Source: Alphaproteobacteria bacterium (GTDB lineage: Bacteria > Pseudomonadota > Alphaproteobacteria > ATCC43930 > CGMCC-115725). Taken from it: a stretch of DNA of 64,000 nt. Under the pieces are notes generated by a model. The model did no database searches. It was not told the DNA's origin and was given only the letters and a program-made list of their open reading frames with translations. The stretch lies in assembly GCA_030041335.1 (NCBI GenBank), contig JASHOB010000138.1:1-64000 (forward strand). The letters run 5' to 3'. The translations under genes were made by a program, and so were the position numbers. Below are positions 46,001-55,125 of this stretch, one piece after another. The stretch's first letter is position 1, and every line of letters starts with the position of its first letter.

Positions 46001-46341
46001 AGAAATGTATGAAAGTTAATTCACGCCTATCTCAACCGGCTCGCGCGTACAATGTATAATAAAGTGTTTCCTGACCATTCGGGCAGATTTACACCATGGT
46101 GCTCGCCCGCCTGAAATGCAGGTCCGCCATACCGTACGGGGCTGGACGCCCCCTGCGAACCGTATTATCCCAAGCGGCCGCAGACGAGTGGCAGATCGGC
46201 GGTGTTGGCCAATCCGGAGGGCCACTGGCTAACGCCGCAAATCGCATGGTGCCGGCCCCTTCGCTGGCACGCGGGTTTGTGCGACGCCCGCGCACCGGGC
46301 ACAAGCGGCACGCAAGACGCGGCCTGGTGTCGTAGAGGAGA
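46001..46341. other. 341-nt divergent region and long structured leader
   Basis: No gene is convincing here. A perfect TATAAT is at 46055-46060, but no good -35 stands 16-18 nt before it. Between it and the oxidoreductase start lie a perfect hairpin GGGGC/GCCCC with loop TGGAC (46138-46152) and an imperfect larger stem. In the larger stem GGCG and TTGGCCA (46198-46211) face TGGCTAACGCC (46226-46236). GAGGAG at 46335-46340 is the ribosome site. The content would give a leader of about 280 nt. Confidence 0.35.
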
Positions 46342-48135
46342 ATGGGTTTGCAGCCGACCGACATTGCCAAACCGGATTACTTCCACAAAGTCGTCGATTG
46401 TCAGTGGGCATGTCCGGCCCACACGCAGGTGCCCGAATACATCCGGCTGATCGCGGCCGGACGATATACCGATGCCTACATGCTCAATTGGCACTCCAAT
46501 GTGTTTCCCGGGATCTTGGGCCGGACCTGCGACCGGCCGTGCGAGCCGGCTTGCCGGCGCGGACGGGTCGAGAAAGAGCCGGTGGCGATCTGCCGTTTGA
46601 AGCGCGTCGCGGCCGATAACAAGGATGACATCCGCGCCCTGCTGCCGAAGCCCGCGACGCGGAAGAACGGCAAGCGCATCGCACTGGTCGGCGCCGGACC
46701 GGCGTCGCTGACGGTGGCACGCGATCTCGCGCCCTTGGGCTATCACTGCGTGTTGTTCGATACCGACGCCCAGGCCGGCGGCATGATCCGCAGTCAGATC
46801 CCGAAGTTCCGGTTGCCGGAGGCGGTAATTGACGAAGAGGTCGGTTACATCGCCGGACTCGGCATGGAATTCCGGCTCGGTGAGCGGATCGAGAGCTTGA
46901 GAAGCTTGATCGACGAGCGCTACGACGCGATCTTCGTCGGTTCGGGCGCGCCGCGCGGCCGCGACCTTGACATTCCCGGCCGCAAGGAGGCCGCCGCCAA
47001 TATCCATATCGGCATCGACTGGCTGGCAAGCGTATCGTTCGGCCATGTCACCCATATCGGCAATCGCGTCATCGTCCTCGGCGGCGGCAATACGGCGATG
47101 GATTGCTGCCGCTCGTCGAAGCGATTGGGGGGCGAGAGCGTCACCGTCGTGGTGCGCAGCGGCTATGACGAGATGAAGGCCTCGCCTTGGGAAAAAGAGG
47201 ATGCGGCGCACGAAGGCATCCCGATTTTGAATTTCCTCGTCCCCAAGGAGTTTCTCCACGAGCACGGCCGGCTCGTTGGCATGCGCTTCGAGCGGGTCGC
47301 CGCTCAATACGACCGCGAGGGACGGCGCAGGTTGATCCCGACCGGCGAACCCGATGTCGACATGCCATGCGACGACGTCCTGGTCGCGGTGGGCCAGGAA
47401 AACGCCTTCCCCTGGATTGAACGGGATATCGGCCTCGAATTCGACCGCTGGGGTATGCCGAAGGTCGATCCCACAACGATGCAATCGTCCCTTCCCGTGG
47501 TGTTCTTCGGCGGCGATGCAGCCTTCGGCCCGAAGAACATCATCTGGGCGGTGGCCCACGGCCATGAGGCCGCGATTTCGATCGACCAGTTGTGCCGCGG
47601 CGAGCCGGTGGCTGCACGCCCGGCGCCATTGGTGGAACTGTCCAGCCAGAAAATGGGCATTCACGAATGGAGCTATGACAACGATATCGCGCCGGACAAG
47701 CGCTACCGCGTGCCACTGCGCGAACTCAATGTCGCGCTCAAGGACATTAGGGTCGAAGTCGAACTCGGCTACGATCAGCAGCTTGCGCTCAAGGAAGCGG
47801 AGCGTTGCCTCAATTGCGACGTGCAAACCGTGTTTTCGACACCGCTGTGTATCGAATGCGATGCTTGCGTCGATATCTGCCCGATGGATTGCATCAGCTT
47901 CACCGACAATGCCGACGAGGACACGCTGCGCGACGGCCTCCATGTGCCGGCGCTCAATCGCAGCCAGGATCTCTACGTTTCCGCGACGCTCAAAACCGGG
48001 CGCGTGATGGTGAAGGACGAGGACGTTTGCCTCCATTGCGGGCTCTGCGCCGAGCGCTGTCCGACCGGGGCGTGGGATATGCAAAAATTCTACTTGGAGA
48101 CCGCGCAGGCGGAACACGCATGCCAACAACGATAA
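46342..48135 (+). CDS. FAD/NAD(P) oxidoreductase with ferredoxin domain (GltD-like), partner of 2-oxoacid oxidoreductase
   Basis: A 597-aa electron-transfer protein. The N-terminal 100 residues are the GltD-type iron-sulfur region (Cys20, Cys24, Cys63, Cys67, Cys71, Cys84). Then come the FAD Rossmann motif GAGPAS (117-122) and an NAD(P) site near VLGGGNTAMD. The C-terminal tail carries a dicluster [4Fe-4S] ferredoxin (CIECDACVDICPMDC and CLHCGLCAERCP, about 507-573). It can pass electrons between NAD(P)H and the KorAB iron-sulfur chain. The ATG is only 1 nt from its GAGGAG site; a TTG two codons on (46348) has better spacing. The end overlaps korA by 16 nt. Confidence 0.9.
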   Translation: MGLQPTDIAKPDYFHKVVDCQWACPAHTQVPEYIRLIAAGRYTDAYMLNWHSNVFPGILGRTCDRPCEPACRRGRVEKEPVAICRLKRVAADNKDDIRALLPKPATRKNGKRIALVGAGPASLTVARDLAPLGYHCVLFDTDAQAGGMIRSQIPKFRLPEAVIDEEVGYIAGLGMEFRLGERIESLRSLIDERYDAIFVGSGAPRGRDLDIPGRKEAAANIHIGIDWLASVSFGHVTHIGNRVIVLGGGNTAMDCCRSSKRLGGESVTVVVRSGYDEMKASPWEKEDAAHEGIPILNFLVPKEFLHEHGRLVGMRFERVAAQYDREGRRRLIPTGEPDVDMPCDDVLVAVGQENAFPWIERDIGLEFDRWGMPKVDPTTMQSSLPVVFFGGDAAFGPKNIIWAVAHGHEAAISIDQLCRGEPVAARPAPLVELSSQKMGIHEWSYDNDIAPDKRYRVPLRELNVALKDIRVEVELGYDQQLALKEAERCLNCDVQTVFSTPLCIECDACVDICPMDCISFTDNADEDTLRDGLHVPALNRSQDLYVSATLKTGRVMVKDEDVCLHCGLCAERCPTGAWDMQKFYLETAQAEHACQQR

Positions 48136-49967
48136 CGGGCATTAACGATTTCGTCATCAAATTCGCGAACGTCAACGGCTCGGGCTCGGCCAGCGCGAAC
48201 CTGTTGTTTGCCAAGTCGATCATGCGCATGGGCGTGCCGGTGGCAACGCGCAACATTTTCCCGTCCAACATCCAGGGCCTGCCGACCTGGTATGAGGTGC
48301 GTGTCTCGGCCAAGGGTTATCGCGGGCGGCGCGGCGGTGTCGACCTAATGGTGCCGATGAATCCGCAGACCTGGGATGCCGACATCGCCGAGATCGAGCC
48401 CGGCGGATACGTCTTCTATGATTCGACACGACCGATCCCGCCGTCGAAATTCCGCCCCGACATCAACATCATTGGCATGCCGCTGACCGAAATCGTCAAC
48501 GGCGCCTATACCGATTCTCGCCAACGCCAATTGCTCAAGAACATCGTTTATGTCGGCGCGCTGTCGGCGCTGCTCGATATCGACCCGAAGGCGATCGAGC
48601 AATTGATCGGCGAGCAGTTCAAGGGCAAGGACAAGCTGATCGAGCCCAATCACCGGGCGCTGCATATGGGCCGCGACTATGCGCTCAAGCACCTGAGATG
48701 TCCCCTCGGCATCCGGGTCCGACACGCGGACAGGGTGGGCGACAAAATCTTCATCGACGGCAACAATGCGGCCGCGCTGGGCGCGGTCTATGGCGGCGCC
48801 ACGTTCGCCGCCTGGTACCCGATCACGCCGTCGTCGTCGCTGGCCGAAGCGTTCCAGCGCCACTGCCGACGCTATCGCGTCGACACCGCGAGCGGCAAGA
48901 ACCGCTTCGCGATCATCCAGGCGGAGGACGAGCTCGCCTCGATCGGCATGGTGATCGGCGCGGCATGGAACGGCGCCCGCGCCTTTACCGCGACGTCGGG
49001 CCCCGGCATATCGTTGATGCAGGAATTTCTCGGTCTCGCCTATTTCGCCGAAATTCCGGCGGTCATTTTCGACGTGCAACGCGGCGGCCCGTCGACCGGC
49101 ATGCCGACACGTACGCAACAAGCCGATCTCCTGTCGTGCGCCTTTGCCAGCCACGGCGACACCAAACATGTCATGCTGTTTCCCGCCGACCCGAAAGAGG
49201 CGTTCGAGATGGCCGCGTTGGCGTTCGACTTGGCCGACCGTTTGCAGACGCCAATCTTTGTCATGCTCGATCTTGATATCGGCATGAACGAATCCTTGGT
49301 GCCGCCGCTGACGTGGGATGATGCCCGGCGCATGGATCGTGGCAAGGTAATGACCGCCGAGATGCTCGAGGCGGGCAAGGATTTCGGGCGTTATCTCGAT
49401 GTCGATGGCGACGGCATTCCCTACCGCACGCTGCCCGGTACCCATCCGAAGCGCGGCGCGTTTTTTACCCGAGGCACGACCAAGGATCGCTACGCGCGCT
49501 ACAGCGAAGACGGCACCGTTTATGTCGACAATATGGACCGGCTGCTCAAGAAGTTCGCGACGGCGAAGCATCTCGTGCCGGCGCCGGAGTGGCGCGAAAG
49601 CGCCGAGCAAGCCAAGGCAGGCGTGATCTATTTCGGTTCAACGACGCCGGCCATGGAGGAGGCGCTTGATGCCTTTACCCAGCAGGGCGTGCATCTCGAT
49701 GCGCTGAGGGTGAGGGGCTTCCCCTTCGCCGATACGGTCTACGACTTCATCGCGCGCCATGACCAGGTCTTTGTCGTCGAGCAGAATCGCGACGCCCAGC
49801 TGCGTTTCCTCATCGTCAATGAGGGCAACGTCGATCCGTCTCGTCTCGTCTCAGTGCTGAACTACGACGGCACGCCCATCACCGCACGCTTCATCGTCGA
49901 TGCGATCTCGAAAAAACTAGTTGCCGCCAATGTAATGCCGTTTCGCAAGAAGGCGCCAGCGCCATGA
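48120..49967 (+). CDS. korA: 2-oxoacid:ferredoxin oxidoreductase, fused gamma-alpha subunit
   Basis: The large subunit (615 aa) of a 2-oxoglutarate:ferredoxin oxidoreductase-type enzyme. Residues 1-190 form the gamma domain (IKFANVNGSGSASAN...). The alpha pyrimidine-binding domain begins near residue 215 with the typical YGGATFAAWYPITPSSSLAE, and EDELASIGMVIGAAWNGARAFTATSGPG follows. A C-terminal transketolase-like domain completes it. The ATG lies inside the end of the flavoprotein gene. Substrate is probably 2-oxoglutarate, but pyruvate or branched oxoacids cannot be excluded from sequence. Confidence 0.9.
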   Translation: MPTTITGINDFVIKFANVNGSGSASANLLFAKSIMRMGVPVATRNIFPSNIQGLPTWYEVRVSAKGYRGRRGGVDLMVPMNPQTWDADIAEIEPGGYVFYDSTRPIPPSKFRPDINIIGMPLTEIVNGAYTDSRQRQLLKNIVYVGALSALLDIDPKAIEQLIGEQFKGKDKLIEPNHRALHMGRDYALKHLRCPLGIRVRHADRVGDKIFIDGNNAAALGAVYGGATFAAWYPITPSSSLAEAFQRHCRRYRVDTASGKNRFAIIQAEDELASIGMVIGAAWNGARAFTATSGPGISLMQEFLGLAYFAEIPAVIFDVQRGGPSTGMPTRTQQADLLSCAFASHGDTKHVMLFPADPKEAFEMAALAFDLADRLQTPIFVMLDLDIGMNESLVPPLTWDDARRMDRGKVMTAEMLEAGKDFGRYLDVDGDGIPYRTLPGTHPKRGAFFTRGTTKDRYARYSEDGTVYVDNMDRLLKKFATAKHLVPAPEWRESAEQAKAGVIYFGSTTPAMEEALDAFTQQGVHLDALRVRGFPFADTVYDFIARHDQVFVVEQNRDAQLRFLIVNEGNVDPSRLVSVLNYDGTPITARFIVDAISKKLVAANVMPFRKKAPAP

Positions 49968-51019
49968 CCTACATCGCCAAGCCCAAATTCCATCATCCGA
50001 AACTAGCCACCAACAAGCTCGGCTTCACACATCGCGACTATGAGGGCGCGGTTTCGACCCTGTGCGCCGGTTGCGGTCATGACTCGATCTCGGCCGCTAT
50101 TATCGAGGCGTGTTTCGAACTCGATCTCGCGCCGCACCGCGTGGCTAAACTCTCCGGTATCGGCTGCTCGTCCAAGACGCCGACTTATTTCCTCGGCCAG
50201 AGCCACGGCTTTAACAGCGTCCATGGCCGGATGCCGGCGGTGCTGACCGGCGCCAACCTCGCTAATCGCGACCTCATCTATTTCGGGGTGTCGGGCGACG
50301 GCGATTCCGCCTCGATCGGTCTTGGCCAGTTCGCGCACTCGATCCGGCGAAGCGTCAACATGGTGTACATTGTCGAGAATAACGGCGTTTACGGCCTGAC
50401 CAAGGGCCAGTTCTCGGCAACCGCGGACAAGGGGTCGCAGAGCCGGCGGGGCGTGGCCAACATGGATGAACCAATCGACCTCGCCACGATGGCGATCCTG
50501 CTGGGCGCCGGTTTCGTCGCGCGCGGCTTCTCCGGAGACAAAACGCAGCTGGTGCCGCTGATCAAGGCTGCGATCGAACACAAGGGAGCCGCATTCCTCG
50601 ACGTCATCAGTCCGTGCGTCGCGTTCAACAATCACCCCGGCTCGACCAAGAGCTACGAGTATGTGCGCGAGCACAATGAGGCGGTGAATAGCCTCGACTT
50701 CATGGTGCCGCGCGAACCAATTGTCGCGGACTACGCCCCCGGCTCGGTCGAGCAGGTGACCCAGCATGATGGCTCGGTAATCAATTTGCGCAAGCTCGCC
50801 GGCGAATACGATTTGCACGACCGCTCCGCCGCCATCCGCTACATCAGCGAAGGCGAAAAGGCCGGTGAAGTGGTGACCGGATTGCTCTATCTCGATCCCG
50901 AAGCCGTCGATCTGCATGAGCGCCTCGGCACCGTCGACGTGGCGCTCAATGCCCTGGGCGATGCCGAGCTGGTTCCCGGCGCGGAGACGCTCGCCAGGTT
51001 CAACCGCTCGTTGCGCTGA
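49964..51019 (+). CDS. korB: 2-oxoacid:ferredoxin oxidoreductase, beta subunit
   Basis: The TPP-binding partner of the preceding subunit, 351 aa. The [4Fe-4S] ligands include Cys34 and Cys37 in CAGCGHD and Cys69 in GIGCSSKTP. The Mg-TPP motif is GDGDSASIG (111-119) ending at VENNGVYGLTKGQ. Its ATG overlaps the alpha-subunit stop by 4 nt. Together the three genes encode an oxygen-sensitive class enzyme that decarboxylates a 2-oxoacid to its acyl-CoA, or carboxylates in reverse if reduced ferredoxin is supplied. Confidence 0.92.
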   Translation: MTYIAKPKFHHPKLATNKLGFTHRDYEGAVSTLCAGCGHDSISAAIIEACFELDLAPHRVAKLSGIGCSSKTPTYFLGQSHGFNSVHGRMPAVLTGANLANRDLIYFGVSGDGDSASIGLGQFAHSIRRSVNMVYIVENNGVYGLTKGQFSATADKGSQSRRGVANMDEPIDLATMAILLGAGFVARGFSGDKTQLVPLIKAAIEHKGAAFLDVISPCVAFNNHPGSTKSYEYVREHNEAVNSLDFMVPREPIVADYAPGSVEQVTQHDGSVINLRKLAGEYDLHDRSAAIRYISEGEKAGEVVTGLLYLDPEAVDLHERLGTVDVALNALGDAELVPGAETLARFNRSLR

Positions 51020-51028
51020 GGTCGGCGC

Positions 51029-52210
51029 ATTTTTTCGGACCGGCGAAGACTCGGCGTCTTCGTCATCGGATTGGGTGCGTTCCTGCAGCTGTGGGCCATC
51101 CAGGCGCTTCTGCCCACGCTCGCCGTCTATTTCCGCGCCACCGAATCAGCCGTCAGCCTGACCGTCAGCGCCACGACGCTTGCCGTTACCGTCACGGCGC
51201 CGGTTATCGGCGTCGTCGCCGATACGCTGGGCCGCCGGCGCATCATCGTCGTCGCCTTGTTCCTGCTGGTCGTGCCGACCGCTCTCATCGGTGCGGCACA
51301 AAGTCTTGACCAGATCGTCGCCTTGCGTTTCGTCCAGGGCCTGTTACTGCCGCCGGTTTTCGCCGTGGCGGTTGCCTATATCGGCGACGAATTTCCCCAC
51401 GCGCGGATCGCCACCGTCACCGCCACCTACACCACCGGCAGCGTGCTGGGCGGCTTCCTGGGGCGCTTTCTGGCGGGCTGGATCGGCGATCTGGGCGGCT
51501 GGCGCACCGCCTTTTTCGTGCTCGCAGCGCTGAGTCTCGCCTGCGCGGTCATGGTGGCAGCAACCTTGCCGCGCGAACAACGGTTCGTTCGCGTCGACGG
51601 GCTCGTCCGCTCACTGGCGATGACGGCACAGCATTTTCGCGACCCACGGCTCGCGGCGACGTTCGCGATTGGCTTCGGCGTACTGTTCAGTTTTGTGACG
51701 CTGTTCACCTACATCAACTTCCACCTGGCAGCCCCGCCCTTCAGTTTGTCGCCCGGTTGGCTGGGCTCGCTGTTCGTGTCCTACGCCTTCGGACTGTTCA
51801 CCACGCCTCTCACCGGGCCACTGGTGGCGCGGCTTGGTCGGCGCGGATTGGTGCTGGCCGCGCTCGGAACCTGGGGCCTCGGAACGTTGCTGACTCTGGT
51901 GCCGCATATGGCGCCGATCTTTGTTGGCCTCGTCGTCAGCGCATGCAGCGGCTTCTTCTGTCAGGCGGTATCGACCGGCTATGTGGCTGCCACGGCGACA
52001 GAGGCGCGTTCGTCGGCAGTCGGTCTCTATGTCACCTCGTATTATCTTGGCGGTACCGCTGGCGCGGTGATCGGCGGTCTGGCCTGGCGTGGCGGCGGCT
52101 GGCTCGGTTGCGTGCTGCTGCTCTGGGCAATGCTGATTGCGAAGGCAGCCTGCATCCTTCGTTTCTGGCGCGATCCGATCGCGGTACCGAATCGCGCAGG
52201 GAACATTTAA
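51029..52210 (+). CDS. MFS transporter (YnfM-like)
   Basis: A major facilitator superfamily permease with about 12 membrane segments. The loop 2-3 motif DTLGRRRIIV and the fifth-segment ATYTTGSVLGGFLGRFLAG place it with YnfM/YybF-type drug or metabolite exporters. The first ordinary start, TTG at 51071, would cut the first membrane segment in half. Extending in frame gives a basic FSDRRR followed by an intact helix. The only start-like codon there is ATT at 51029, 7 nt after GAGG at 51018-51021, so I tentatively begin there (393 aa). It follows korB closely on the same strand. Confidence 0.83.
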   Translation: MFSDRRRLGVFVIGLGAFLQLWAIQALLPTLAVYFRATESAVSLTVSATTLAVTVTAPVIGVVADTLGRRRIIVVALFLLVVPTALIGAAQSLDQIVALRFVQGLLLPPVFAVAVAYIGDEFPHARIATVTATYTTGSVLGGFLGRFLAGWIGDLGGWRTAFFVLAALSLACAVMVAATLPREQRFVRVDGLVRSLAMTAQHFRDPRLAATFAIGFGVLFSFVTLFTYINFHLAAPPFSLSPGWLGSLFVSYAFGLFTTPLTGPLVARLGRRGLVLAALGTWGLGTLLTLVPHMAPIFVGLVVSACSGFFCQAVSTGYVAATATEARSSAVGLYVTSYYLGGTAGAVIGGLAWRGGGWLGCVLLLWAMLIAKAACILRFWRDPIAVPNRAGNI

Positions 52211-52597
52211 TTCGCCCCATTTGTTCGCTACATAGCGAGGGGGCGAGTGGTGCGATGGTTGAGCCCGGTCATCCGCCTTTTCGGAATTTTGGGATCGCCC
52301 GAACCAAAGGCGCTTGGGGCGGCATAAGCGCCCGGGTCGGCGCGGCGCAAGGTTCACCGATTGTTGGGAGCCGAACACTGGCGTATTCCTACAACTCACC
52401 GCAACTGCCGGGGATGACATGCCTGCGTCCTGGAAGCGTTGTTCCTCCACGATCGTCGAGTTCGCCCAGGGGCAGGACGATCTTGACGTTCGCAGCGAGT
52501 GCAAACGCCGCGCGCCGCGCGCCCATTTGGCGAAAGAAAGCGCCGGAACCAAATCCCAAGTCGTCGCCATCGCAGATGCCATGGAGAGGTGATCGCC
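52211..52597. other. 387-nt intergenic region before the pentose-phosphate operon
   Basis: It begins with the nested hairpin described separately. From about 52380 to 52590 all frames stay open for long stretches, and the plus-strand frame ending at 52592 looks mildly protein-like, but I recognise no family and no start. It may be a decayed gene. The gnd ribosome site GGAGAGG (52583-52589) is at its right end. No promoter was pinned down. Confidence 0.35.
52212..52246 (+). terminator. Nested hairpin after MFS gene
   Basis: Immediately after the MFS stop, TCGCCCC (52212-52218) pairs with GGGGCGA (52240-52246). Inside it TCGCTA (52225-52230) faces TAGCGA (52233-52238), separated by CA. The double stem is a good structural terminator or operator, although no T-run follows. 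Confidence 0.4.
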
Positions 52598-53581
52598 ATG
52601 CAAATTGCCATCGTCGGATTGGGCCGCATGGGCGGCAATATCGCGCGCCGCTTGATGAAGCATGGCCACGAGGTCTTGGTCTATGATGCCAAACAAGCGG
52701 CGATCGAAGCGCTGGCGCGGGAACGCGCGACTCCGGCATCAAGCCTCGCCGACTTGGTAAAGCGGCTGAAGACACCCCGAACAGTCTGGGTGATGTTGCC
52801 GGCCGGCAACATCACCGAGGACACGATCCGCGAGCTGGCGACGCTGTTGCAGAAGGGCGACACCATCATCGACGGCGGCAACACGTTCTACCGCGACGAC
52901 ATCCGCCGCGCCCAGACGCTGGCAAAGCAGGGGCTGCACTATGTCGATTGCGGCACTTCCGGCGGCGTATGGGGCCTGGAGCGCGGCTATTGCATGATGA
53001 TTGGTGGCGAAAAAGACGTTGTCACCCGGCTCGATCCGTTTTTTGTCGCGTTGGCGCCGGGCGCGGGCACCATCGCTAAAACACCCGGCCGGGAAGGTCG
53101 CGATCCGCGCGCCGAACGCGGCTATATTCATGCCGGGCCGGCGGGTGCCGGGCATTTCGTCAAGATGATCCACAACGGCATCGAGTACGGCCTCATGCAG
53201 GCCTATGCCGAAGGCTTCGACATTCTTCACGGCAAGATGTCGGATGCGCTGCCTGAGGAGGAACGCTTCGCGCTCGATCTCGTCGATATTGCCGAGGTTT
53301 GGCGCCGCGGCAGCGTGATTTCGTCCTGGCTCCTCGACCTCACCGCCAGCGCACTCGCAGCCAGCCCGCAGCTCAGCGAATACCGAGGCAATGTCGCGGA
53401 TTCAGGCGAGGGTCGCTGGACGATCGAGGCTGCGATCGAGGAGGCAGTGCCCGCGAATGTACTGTCGGCGGCGCTTTACGCACGGTTCCGCTCGCGCGTC
53501 GAACATAGTGTGGCCGACAAACTGCTGTCGGCGATGCGGCGGGGTTTCGGCGGCCATGTCGAGCCGGGTGGCGACCAATGA
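52598..53581 (+). CDS. gnd: 6-phosphogluconate dehydrogenase, short NAD-type
   Basis: Oxidative decarboxylation of 6-phosphogluconate to ribulose 5-phosphate. This is the short form of the family, 327 aa instead of about 470. The Rossmann motif [12 protein letters not shown] is near residues 7-18, [10 protein letters not shown] lies near residue 90 and [14 protein letters not shown] follows. The active-site lysine region [14 protein letters not shown] is present. The start is supported by GGAGAGG 8 nt upstream. Short forms are often NAD-preferring. First gene of a tightly packed pentose-phosphate operon; its stop overlaps zwf by 4 nt. Confidence 0.93.
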   Translation: MQIAIVGLGRMGGNIARRLMKHGHEVLVYDAKQAAIEALARERATPASSLADLVKRLKTPRTVWVMLPAGNITEDTIRELATLLQKGDTIIDGGNTFYRDDIRRAQTLAKQGLHYVDCGTSGGVWGLERGYCMMIGGEKDVVTRLDPFFVALAPGAGTIAKTPGREGRDPRAERGYIHAGPAGAGHFVKMIHNGIEYGLMQAYAEGFDILHGKMSDALPEEERFALDLVDIAEVWRRGSVISSWLLDLTASALAASPQLSEYRGNVADSGEGRWTIEAAIEEAVPANVLSAALYARFRSRVEHSVADKLLSAMRRGFGGHVEPGGDQ

Positions 53582-55125
53582 GCCTCTATGAAACCCACGA
53601 CGTCGCCGATCCGTCCGCGACACCGGCGCCGTCCTGCGCCCTGGTGATTTTCGGCGCGCGCGGCGACCTGACCAAGCGTCTGGTGGTGCCGGCGCTCTAC
53701 AATCTCCTCAAACTTGGGCTGTTGCCGGACCGTTTCGCGGTTGTCGGCGTCGACCATAACGAGCAGACCGCCGAGGATTGGCGTCACGGGCTGCATGATT
53801 TCGTCGAAGCCGCGGTGAAGCAAAAGGCCGGCGAGTTTCATCCGGGAGCCCTCGATGAGACGGTTTGGAACCAGCTGGCCGGTAGGATGAGCTATGTTAC
53901 CGGCGATTTTCTCGACGCCGAAACCTACAAGCGCCTGGGCAAGCATCTCGCCGATACCGACGCGACCCACAACTTGGGTGGCCGGGTCCTGTTCTATCTC
54001 GCCGTGGCAGAACGGTTCTTCGGCGCGATTGTTGATCGGCTCGGCGCTGCCGGGTTGGTGAAGGAACAGGGCGAGGCATGGCGTCGGGTCATTATCGAGA
54101 AGCCGTTCGGTCACGATTACACCTCAGCCGTCGCGTTGAACACGCAAGTGCTGAAGACGTTGCGCGAGCACCAGATCTATCGCATCGATCATTTCCTCGG
54201 GAAAGAAACGGTGCAAAACATCATGGCATTACGGTTCGCGAACGGCTTGTTCGAGCCGATCTGGAATCGTGACCGCATCGACCATGTCCAAATCACTGTC
54301 GCCGAAACGGTCGGCGTCGAGACCCGTGCGCGCTTTTACGAGCCAACGGGCGCGCTGCGCGACATGGTGCCCAACCATCTCTTCCAGCTCTTGGCGATGA
54401 CGGCTATGGAGCCGCCGATCTCGTTCGACGCCAACGCCGTGCGCGACAAGCGCGGCGAACTGTTCGCTGCGGTCAGGACTCTGTCGCAGCGCGACGCGGT
54501 TCGCGGCCAGTATGGGGCAGGCCGCATCGACGACCGCGAGCTCCCCGCTTATCGCGACGAGCCAGGCGTCGCGCGGGACAGCAACACGGAGACGTTTGCA
54601 GCTTTGCGTCTCACGATCGACAATTGGCGGTGGGCCGGGGTGCCATTTTATCTGCGCACCGGAAAAAGGCTGACGCGACGCTACACGGAAATTGCGATCC
54701 GCTTCAAAGACGCGCCTTATGCGCTGTTCCGTGAGACGCCCGTCGACCGGATCGGCGACAATTGGTTGATATTGCAAATTCAGCCTGATGAAGGCATCCG
54801 GCTGCGCTTCAATGCTAAGGTGCCGGGGCCGCACATGGTGCTCGAGAATGTATCAATGAACTTCAATTACGGCGACTGGTTCCGGCAGACGCCGGCAGTC
54901 GGTTACGAGACGCTGATCTACGATTGTCTGACCGGTGACGCGACGCTATTCCAGCGCGCCGATCAGGTGGAAGCGGCATGGCGGGTGGTGCAACCGGTAA
55001 TCGACGCCTGGACGGGCACCAAGAAGCCCGGGTTTCCGGATTATGCCGCGGGCAGTGCCGGCCCGGACGAAGCCGATGCTATGCTGCGGCGGGAAGGCCA
55101 CGCCTGGCGCAAGATCGGACGATGA
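53578..55125 (+). CDS. zwf: Glucose-6-phosphate 1-dehydrogenase
   Basis: Oxidises glucose 6-phosphate to 6-phosphogluconolactone with NAD(P). The 515-aa protein has the cofactor motif as GARGDLTKR at residues 26-34, where most family members have GASGDL. EKPFG follows at 173-177, and the substrate-binding active-site RIDHFLGKE at 201-209 contains the catalytic His. Length is normal. It overlaps both gnd and pgl by 4 nt (ATGA). Confidence 0.96.
   Translation: MSLYETHDVADPSATPAPSCALVIFGARGDLTKRLVVPALYNLLKLGLLPDRFAVVGVDHNEQTAEDWRHGLHDFVEAAVKQKAGEFHPGALDETVWNQLAGRMSYVTGDFLDAETYKRLGKHLADTDATHNLGGRVLFYLAVAERFFGAIVDRLGAAGLVKEQGEAWRRVIIEKPFGHDYTSAVALNTQVLKTLREHQIYRIDHFLGKETVQNIMALRFANGLFEPIWNRDRIDHVQITVAETVGVETRARFYEPTGALRDMVPNHLFQLLAMTAMEPPISFDANAVRDKRGELFAAVRTLSQRDAVRGQYGAGRIDDRELPAYRDEPGVARDSNTETFAALRLTIDNWRWAGVPFYLRTGKRLTRRYTEIAIRFKDAPYALFRETPVDRIGDNWLILQIQPDEGIRLRFNAKVPGPHMVLENVSMNFNYGDWFRQTPAVGYETLIYDCLTGDATLFQRADQVEAAWRVVQPVIDAWTGTKKPGFPDYAAGSAGPDEADAMLRREGHAWRKIGR

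Noticed and set aside
46205-46236. Cobalamin riboswitch (GCCACTGG present)
   Set aside because: The B12-box and the CCCGCAACTGT-type segment are missing; one short match is not enough.
46096-46335. Small plus-strand gene in the leader of the oxidoreductase operon
   Set aside because: It has no ribosome site and no recognisable family, and the composition looks like random high-GC sequence overlapping the hairpins.
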